Shown here in pieces: positions 7,227 through 11,202 of a stretch of 11,202 nucleotides of DNA. The DNA lies in NCBI GenBank assembly GCA_002310015.1, contig DBYQ01000048.1, positions 26,478 to 37,679 on the forward strand, given 5' to 3'. Every line of letters begins with the position of its first letter. The stretch's first letter is position 1. Origin of the DNA: Bacteroidales bacterium UBA1182 (GTDB lineage Bacteria > Bacteroidota > Bacteroidia > Bacteroidales > Bacteroidaceae). The notes below the pieces were generated by a model. It did not search any database. It worked only from the letters and a program-made list of their open reading frames with translations, and was not told where the DNA came from. Made by a program: the position numbers and the translations under genes.

Positions 7227-8285
7227 TTAGTCAAGTTTGAGGTCACCGTCCTTGATCCAGCCTGCCTTGCGCATCAGCGTGCCGATGATGATGGTCAGGA
7301 TGGCGGGAATTATGATGCTGATAGCTATAAGGTCTATCCAGTCTGTTCCGGTGATGGCGGCGCGGGTACCGGCGGTAACCTCCTGCATCCAACCCGTGTA
7401 AACGCCTATCGGACCTACAAGACCGCATGTGCCCATGCCCGATGCAATGGCGGGGCCGTTCATCTCAAGCTTGAACAGGCAGGTTGCTATAGGGCCTGTT
7501 ATGGCCGATACAAGGGTGGGGGCAATCCAGATCCTGGGATTCTTGACTATGTTGCCCATCTGGAGCATGCTGGTGCCAAGGCCCTGTGATATGATACCGT
7601 TCCAGCGGTTCTCACGGAAACTGAGAACTGCAAATCCCACCATCTGGGCGCAGCATCCTGCAAGTGCGGCACCTCCGGCCAGGCCGGTCAGGCTCAGCGC
7701 GGCACAGATAGCGGCCGAACTGATAGGCAATGTGAGTGCCATACCAACTATTACTGAAACCAGGATACCCATCAGGAACGGCTGCTTGGTGGTGGCCCAC
7801 ATGATTACCTCTCCTAAACTGCTGGCGGCAGAACCGATTCCGGGTGCCCACCAATATGAGAGTCCTATGCCGACTGCAATGGTTACCAGCGGTGTTACAA
7901 GAATATCAATCTTGGTCTCTTTTGATACGGCCTTGCCGAACTCTGATGCAAAGATGGTCACAACATAAACTGCAAGCGGGCCTCCTGCACCGCCCAGTTT
8001 GTTTGCTGCAGCACCTACGGCCAGCATTGAGAACAGCACCAGATTAGGTGTACCCAGCGCGAATGCGATTGATGCAGCCATTGCCGGTCCGGCCATGCTC
8101 TTGGCAAATCCGCCTATATCGACAAGCCACTGCAAACCGGCCTGTTCACCTATAGTAGCAATGATTGTACCTATCAGAAGTGACGCAAAAAGACCTTGCG
8201 CCATAGCGCCAAGCGCATCAACACCGTAGCGTTTTCCGGACACTACAATGTTCTTTCTCTCTAAGAATGATTTGAACTTTCCCAT
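7227..8285 (-). CDS. PTS EIIC-like membrane protein (PF13303/PfoR-like family)
   Basis: This 352-residue, very hydrophobic protein has roughly eight to ten membrane segments (for example about 30-48, 62-95, 104-120, 128-145, 168-210 and 315-338). It matches the stand-alone phosphotransferase EIIC-like family that contains Clostridium PfoR. The signs are the N-terminal KRYGVDALGAMAQGLFASLLIGT, the central SFRENRWNGIISQGLGTSMLQM, PRIWIAPTLVSAITGPIATC, and the glycine-rich GMGTCGLVGPIGVYTGW. No EIIA, EIIB, HPr or EI gene is nearby, and full PTS systems are uncommon in Bacteroidales. The protein may therefore be a transporter that does not phosphorylate its substrate, or a regulator; its substrate is unknown. 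It follows the GH3 gene by 54 bases and has its own promoter-like box. No clear terminator separates it from the btu riboswitch promoter. Confidence 0.82.
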   Translation of the reverse strand: MGKFKSFLERKNIVVSGKRYGVDALGAMAQGLFASLLIGTIIATIGEQAGLQWLVDIGGFAKSMAGPAMAASIAFALGTPNLVLFSMLAVGAAANKLGGAGGPLAVYVVTIFASEFGKAVSKETKIDILVTPLVTIAVGIGLSYWWAPGIGSAASSLGEVIMWATTKQPFLMGILVSVIVGMALTLPISSAAICAALSLTGLAGGAALAGCCAQMVGFAVLSFRENRWNGIISQGLGTSMLQMGNIVKNPRIWIAPTLVSAITGPIATCLFKLEMNGPAIASGMGTCGLVGPIGVYTGWMQEVTAGTRAAITGTDWIDLIAISIIIPAILTIIIGTLMRKAGWIKDGDLKLD

Positions 8286-8293
8286 AACGGCCG

Positions 8294-8301
8294 CAAAGAT
8301 A
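8294..8301 (-). promoter_or_regulatory. Bacteroidales-type -7 box immediately upstream of the EIIC-like gene
   Basis: The minus strand reads TATCTTTG, an exact TAnnTTTG match, ending only 8 bases before the ATG at 8285. If functional, the 5' untranslated leader would be only a few bases long, so the message would be nearly leaderless. No convincing -33 TTTG is visible at the usual distance; only a T-rich run is there. A chance match cannot be excluded. Confidence 0.5.
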
Positions 8302-8339
8302 GTGCAAGTCGAGAGGAGAAAAAAGGAGTTTGCTCATTT

Positions 8340-10667
8340 TTATGGTATGGGCCAGACTGTGGTCTTGGTGCATCTTACCGGTACTGACAGACGGCCTGCC
8401 CTAATAAGGAAATCACCCTCCTCAAGCATCCACTGGCTGCCGTCAGCGCTTACGAATGCCAGGTCAGTGGCTTTCAGGCTGAATGTGACGGTGCGGCTCT
8501 CACCCGGTTTAAGCTCTATCTTGGTGAAATCGCGCAGACGCTTGTTGTCCGGTATGACTGATGCAACCAGGTCGCTGGTATAGAGCAGAACGGCCTCCTT
8601 ACCGGCTACGGAACCGGTGTTGCGGATATCGACAGATACGGTCAGTACATCATCCGATGTGAATTCACTGCGGTCAACCTTGAGGTTGTAGTAATCAAAG
8701 GTGGTGTAGCTGAGACCGTAGCCGAAGGGCCACAGCAGCGATACCTTGGCGTCATAGTTGTATGCGCCCTGCATGGTGCCCACCTCCTCACTGGTCTTGT
8801 AGTCATAGTTGGCCAGCGAGTTGATCTCACGCGGATAGGTGTAGGGCATGCGGGCCGAGAAATTGGCATCACCGGCAATGAGGTCAACAAGTGCATCGGC
8901 ACCGTAGTTGCCGGGCAGGAATATGTCAATGACAGCTTTGGCAAGCGGCTCGATGTCTGTGATAAGGCGTGGGCGGCCTTCATTGAGCACCAGGATAACA
9001 GGCTTGCCGGTAGCGGCCAGTGCCTTGACCAGGTTGCGCTGGTTCTCTGAGAGCCACAGGTCTGTAAGGTTACCGGGAGTCTCGCAGTAGCTGTTCTCAC
9101 CTATGCAGGCTACGATGACATCGGCCTTACGGGCAGCGGCAACGGCTTTGTCAATCTCCGGGCGGTTCTCCATATAGTATTCACCGCGCTCATTATAGCT
9201 GACACCTTTTTCAAGGATGATGTTATCGGCACCGAACTTGTTGCAGAAAGCCTCATAGATGGTGTTGTACGGGGCGGTTATGTCCTCGTTGCCGGATCCC
9301 TGCCAGCTGTAGCTCCATCCACCGTCCAGGCAGCGCATCTGATTGGCGTTGGGGCCGGTGATGAGTATCTTGGTTCCCTTGGCAAGCGGCAGTATTCCGC
9401 CCTGGTTCTTAAGGAGCACCTCACTCTCAAGGGCGGCGTTATATGCTTTCTGCTCAAACTCCTTTGAAGCGAACTTATCGTATCCCTTGTCGCCGGTGTT
9501 GGGGTTGTCAAACAGACCCAGACGGTATTTGAGGCGCAGGATACGGCTTACGGCATCGTCAATGCGCTCCATGCTTACCTTGCCTTCCTCAACAAGTTCC
9601 TTAAGGTAGATGCAGAAATCCACGCTGTAGGGATCCATGCTCATGTCAATACCTGCGTTTATGGCTATGCGGATGGCGTCTTTCTTATCGACAGCCACCT
9701 TCTCACGGGTGTAGAGATTGTTGATGTCCGACCAGTCAGTGACAATCATTCCGTCCCAGTTAAGGTCCTCCTTGAGCCACTTGGTAAGGTACTCATAGCT
9801 GGCATGGACAGGTACTCCGTTTATGCTGCTTGAATTGACCATCACGCTCAGCGCACCGGCCTCAATGGCGGCTTTGAAGGGTGCAAAATACTTCTCGCGG
9901 AGCATGGCTGGCGATATGTAGGCCGGTGTGCGGTCCTTGCCCGTGAAGGGGGCACCGTATGCAAAGTAGTGCTTTACGCATGCTGCTACATTATAGGGGC
10001 TCAGATGGTTGGGGTCAGCACCCTGATAACCCAGGATCTCTTTCTCAACCATGCGTGAGTTTACTATTGCGTCCTCACCGAAGCTCTCGTAGATACGCGG
10101 CCAGCGCGGGTCACGTCCCAGATCCAGAACGGGATTGAATACCCATGGGCAGTTGGCGGTGCGGCTCTCATAGGCGGTAACCTGGCCCATATCAAATGCC
10201 AGGTCGGTGTTGAAGCTTGCAGCCAGGTTGATGGGCTGGGGGAATATGACTGCATCGCTCACATATGAAGCGCCGTGATTCTGATCCAGTCCGTATATGC
10301 ATGGAATACCGATGGTTTCAAGTGATTTCTTCTGTATGTCGCTGATAATACGGTACCAGTGCTCGGCCTTGACGGCGCGGCCCGGTGTGTTAAGTACGGA
10401 ACCGGTACGGTATTTACCGATGAGTGAGTCCATGAGGGTTTCATTGACGGCAAATGAACTCTCTCCGCGTCGGGCCGATCCCATGGTGCTGAGCTCCAGT
10501 TGGAGCATCTGCCCGATCTTGTCATCCAATGTCATCTTGGAGAGTTGTGACTTGACTTTCTTCTCAATGGCGGCATCGCGTGGGATGGAGGGCTCATGTT
10601 TGCTGACTGATTTGCCGCAACCGGCCATGATTCCGAATGCCAGGATTATTAAGGTAAGTTTTCTCAT
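8340..10667 (-). CDS. Glycoside hydrolase family 3 beta-glucosidase-type lipoprotein
   Basis: The 775-residue product is a GH3 enzyme that should release beta-linked glucose, or possibly xylose, from the non-reducing ends of oligosaccharides. I chose the ATG at 10667 because it gives a lipoprotein signal, MRKLTLIILAFGIMAGC, with cysteine at residue 17. The open frame extends 32 codons further, but only across the promoter box and REP-like element. In this numbering, the (beta/alpha)8 domain has GRDPRWPR (184-191), substrate-binding KH (232-233) and the VTDW nucleophile motif with Asp311. The second domain has GENSYCETPG with Glu529 as the likely acid/base, and a fibronectin-III-like domain follows from about 673. 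No acidic residues follow the lipid cysteine (CGKSVSKHE), so a periplasm-facing location is as likely as surface export. There are no SusC/SusD genes beside it. Exact substrate preference is not readable; GH3 also includes xylosidases and exoglucanases. Confidence 0.92.
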   Translation of the reverse strand: MRKLTLIILAFGIMAGCGKSVSKHEPSIPRDAAIEKKVKSQLSKMTLDDKIGQMLQLELSTMGSARRGESSFAVNETLMDSLIGKYRTGSVLNTPGRAVKAEHWYRIISDIQKKSLETIGIPCIYGLDQNHGASYVSDAVIFPQPINLAASFNTDLAFDMGQVTAYESRTANCPWVFNPVLDLGRDPRWPRIYESFGEDAIVNSRMVEKEILGYQGADPNHLSPYNVAACVKHYFAYGAPFTGKDRTPAYISPAMLREKYFAPFKAAIEAGALSVMVNSSSINGVPVHASYEYLTKWLKEDLNWDGMIVTDWSDINNLYTREKVAVDKKDAIRIAINAGIDMSMDPYSVDFCIYLKELVEEGKVSMERIDDAVSRILRLKYRLGLFDNPNTGDKGYDKFASKEFEQKAYNAALESEVLLKNQGGILPLAKGTKILITGPNANQMRCLDGGWSYSWQGSGNEDITAPYNTIYEAFCNKFGADNIILEKGVSYNERGEYYMENRPEIDKAVAAARKADVIVACIGENSYCETPGNLTDLWLSENQRNLVKALAATGKPVILVLNEGRPRLITDIEPLAKAVIDIFLPGNYGADALVDLIAGDANFSARMPYTYPREINSLANYDYKTSEEVGTMQGAYNYDAKVSLLWPFGYGLSYTTFDYYNLKVDRSEFTSDDVLTVSVDIRNTGSVAGKEAVLLYTSDLVASVIPDNKRLRDFTKIELKPGESRTVTFSLKATDLAFVSADGSQWMLEEGDFLIRAGRLSVPVRCTKTTVWPIP

Positions 10668-10686
10668 AATACAATAAGGTTTTTTG

Positions 10687-10694
10687 CAAAGGTA
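10687..10694 (-). promoter_or_regulatory. Bacteroidales-type -7 box for the GH3 gene
   Basis: The minus strand reads TACCTTTG, an exact TAnnTTTG match, 19 bases before the GH3 ATG at 10667. It lies after the rpsP terminator, giving the GH3 gene its own start of transcription and a short leader. The -33 region would fall inside the REP-like palindrome at 10701-10729; no clear TTTG is seen there. Confidence 0.68.
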
Positions 10695-10700
10695 AAAAAA

Positions 10701-10729
10701 TGACACAATAGGATCAGTTCCCTGTGTCA
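10701..10729. repeat. REP-like imperfect palindrome, copy 2
   Basis: A 29-base inverted repeat has perfect 7-base arms TGACACA (10701-10707) and TGTGTCA (10723-10729). It shares ACACAATAGG, GTTCC and CTGTGT with the element at 39-67, which lies in the opposite orientation. It is wedged between the T-tract of the rpsP terminator and the GH3 promoter, so it may affect the strength of either. Membership of a dispersed family is inferred from these two copies only. Confidence 0.5.
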
Positions 10730-10760
10730 AAAAAAACCGGACAGCTGTTAAACTGTCCGG
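10729..10760 (-). terminator. Intrinsic terminator of rpsP
   Basis: CCGGACAG (minus strand 10760-10753) pairs perfectly with CTGTCCGG (10744-10737) around an 8-base loop and is followed by eight T residues (10736-10729). It lies 34 bases after the rpsP stop codon. This is a textbook Rho-independent terminator separating rpsP from the GH3 gene. Confidence 0.93.
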
Positions 10761-10794
10761 CATTTGTTGGTCTGAATGACACTGAAGTGTTGCG

Positions 10795-11202
10795 TCAAGC
10801 TTCTGCAGGTGCCTCCTCTACGGCGGGAGCTGCCTCCTCAGCGGGAGCTTCAGTTGATTCAGCTGCTGCTTCCTCTGCTGCTGCCTCAGCGGCTGCTGCG
10901 TCAGCTGCGGCCTTGGCCTCAGCCTTCTTGGTGGCTACCTTTTCGGCAATTGCCTCGTTAACCTTCTTCTCTGCTTCCAGTTTAGCCTTGGCATCAGCCT
11001 TCTTGGCCTGCTCATCCTTAACGGTGATGGCCTTCAGTGCACTTTCCTTAGCTTGTTTCCAAGCATCGAATTTAGCCTGAGCTGCTGCCTCATCAAAAGC
11101 GCCTTTCTTAACGCCACCCTGGAGGTGTTTCATAAGATACACACCCTCGCGTGACAGAATGTTACGTGCGGTATCAGTGGGCTGTGCGCCTACGTTTACC
11201 CA
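10795..11202 (-). CDS. rpsP: 30S ribosomal protein S16, 5' end outside the window
   Basis: The last 135 residues are visible, and the reading frame runs off the window edge in phase, starting at WVNVGAQPTDTARNILSREG. This and the next stretch (VYLMKHLQGGVKKGAF) are the conserved C-terminal part of the S16 core, with the DTARN.LSREGV signature of the Bacteroidales form. By comparison with typical S16 from this order, about 55-60 N-terminal residues are missing. S16 binds 16S rRNA and helps assemble the 30S subunit. After the core there is a long low-complexity tail: first Lys/Ala/Glu-rich (AKLEAEKKVNEAIAEK), likely helical, then almost pure Ala/Glu with Pro, ending at a TGA at 10797-10795. Such tails are seen in Bacteroidales S16 and are absent from the roughly 82-residue E. 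coli protein. A GTG within the core could be mistaken for a start and is not one. Confidence 0.95.
   Translation of the reverse strand, partial: WVNVGAQPTDTARNILSREGVYLMKHLQGGVKKGAFDEAAAQAKFDAWKQAKESALKAITVKDEQAKKADAKAKLEAEKKVNEAIAEKVATKKAEAKAAADAAAAEAAAEEAAAESTEAPAEEAAPAVEEAPAEA

Noticed and set aside
6975..7589. Plus-strand open frame of 204 codons across the riboswitch and the EIIC-like gene
   Set aside because: It covers the highly conserved riboswitch core antisense and then the opposite strand of the EIIC-like gene. There is no protein-family signal.
8302..8339. Possible terminator between the GH3 and EIIC-like genes
   Set aside because: Only a 3-bp stem (GAG/CTC) precedes a run of six T residues on the minus strand, which is too weak to call.
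10668..10763. N-terminal 32-codon extension of the GH3 reading frame
   Set aside because: It runs through the rpsP terminator, its T-tract, the REP-like element and the promoter box, and would bury the lipoprotein signal. The ATG at 10667 gives a clean signal and lipobox.
10800..10930. Repetitive GCTGCT/GCTGCC run as a tandem-repeat or CRISPR-like array
   Set aside because: It is simply Ala/Glu codon repetition in the tail of rpsP, in frame, with no spacers or fixed unit.

Overview
The window comes from a member of the Bacteroidales (Bacteroides/Prevotella type). The evidence is the TAnnTTTG promoter element in front of three transcription units, the lack of strong Shine-Dalgarno sequences, a ribosomal protein S16 with a long Ala/Glu/Lys-rich tail, and surface proteins of kinds typical of this order (BtuG-type propeller, DUF4465, and C-terminal tails of the 'NLAGQ...GKIVFK' type). 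All five genes lie on the minus strand, so transcription runs from high to low coordinates. I see no genus-level marker that I would trust.

Layout in transcription order. The window opens with the 3' part of rpsP (11202-10795), closed by a clear intrinsic terminator. A short gap holds a REP-like palindrome and a promoter -7 box. Then come a GH3 beta-glucosidase-type lipoprotein (10667-8340) and a stand-alone PTS-EIIC/PfoR-like membrane protein (8285-7227) with its own promoter-like box almost touching its start codon. A promoter and a well-conserved cobalamin (B12) riboswitch follow (about 7183-6974). They lead a three-gene corrinoid-uptake operon: a BtuB-type TonB-dependent receptor (6932-4941), a BtuG-type beta-propeller (4944-3658, overlapping btuB by ATGA) and a 1168-residue secreted protein with two tandem DUF4465 domains (3631-125). 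A strong hairpin terminator (72-102) ends the operon, and a second REP-like palindrome (39-67) lies just beyond it.

How the genes work together. The riboswitch should shut the operon down when cobalamin is plentiful. When B12 is scarce, BtuB would form the TonB-driven outer-membrane channel and BtuG the high-affinity surface lid that captures corrinoids. The DUF4465 protein is co-regulated and probably extracellular, so it is a good candidate for a further corrinoid-capture or scavenging factor. This is the most interesting part of the window. Two details differ from the best-known Bacteroides system. The BtuG-like protein has a signal-peptidase-I type leader and no lipobox. It also shares with the DUF4465 protein a C-terminal tail resembling a sorting signal, which suggests a different way of reaching or staying on the cell surface. 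The GH3 enzyme and the EIIC-like protein have no visible link to B12 and are not part of a recognisable SusCD-type polysaccharide locus.
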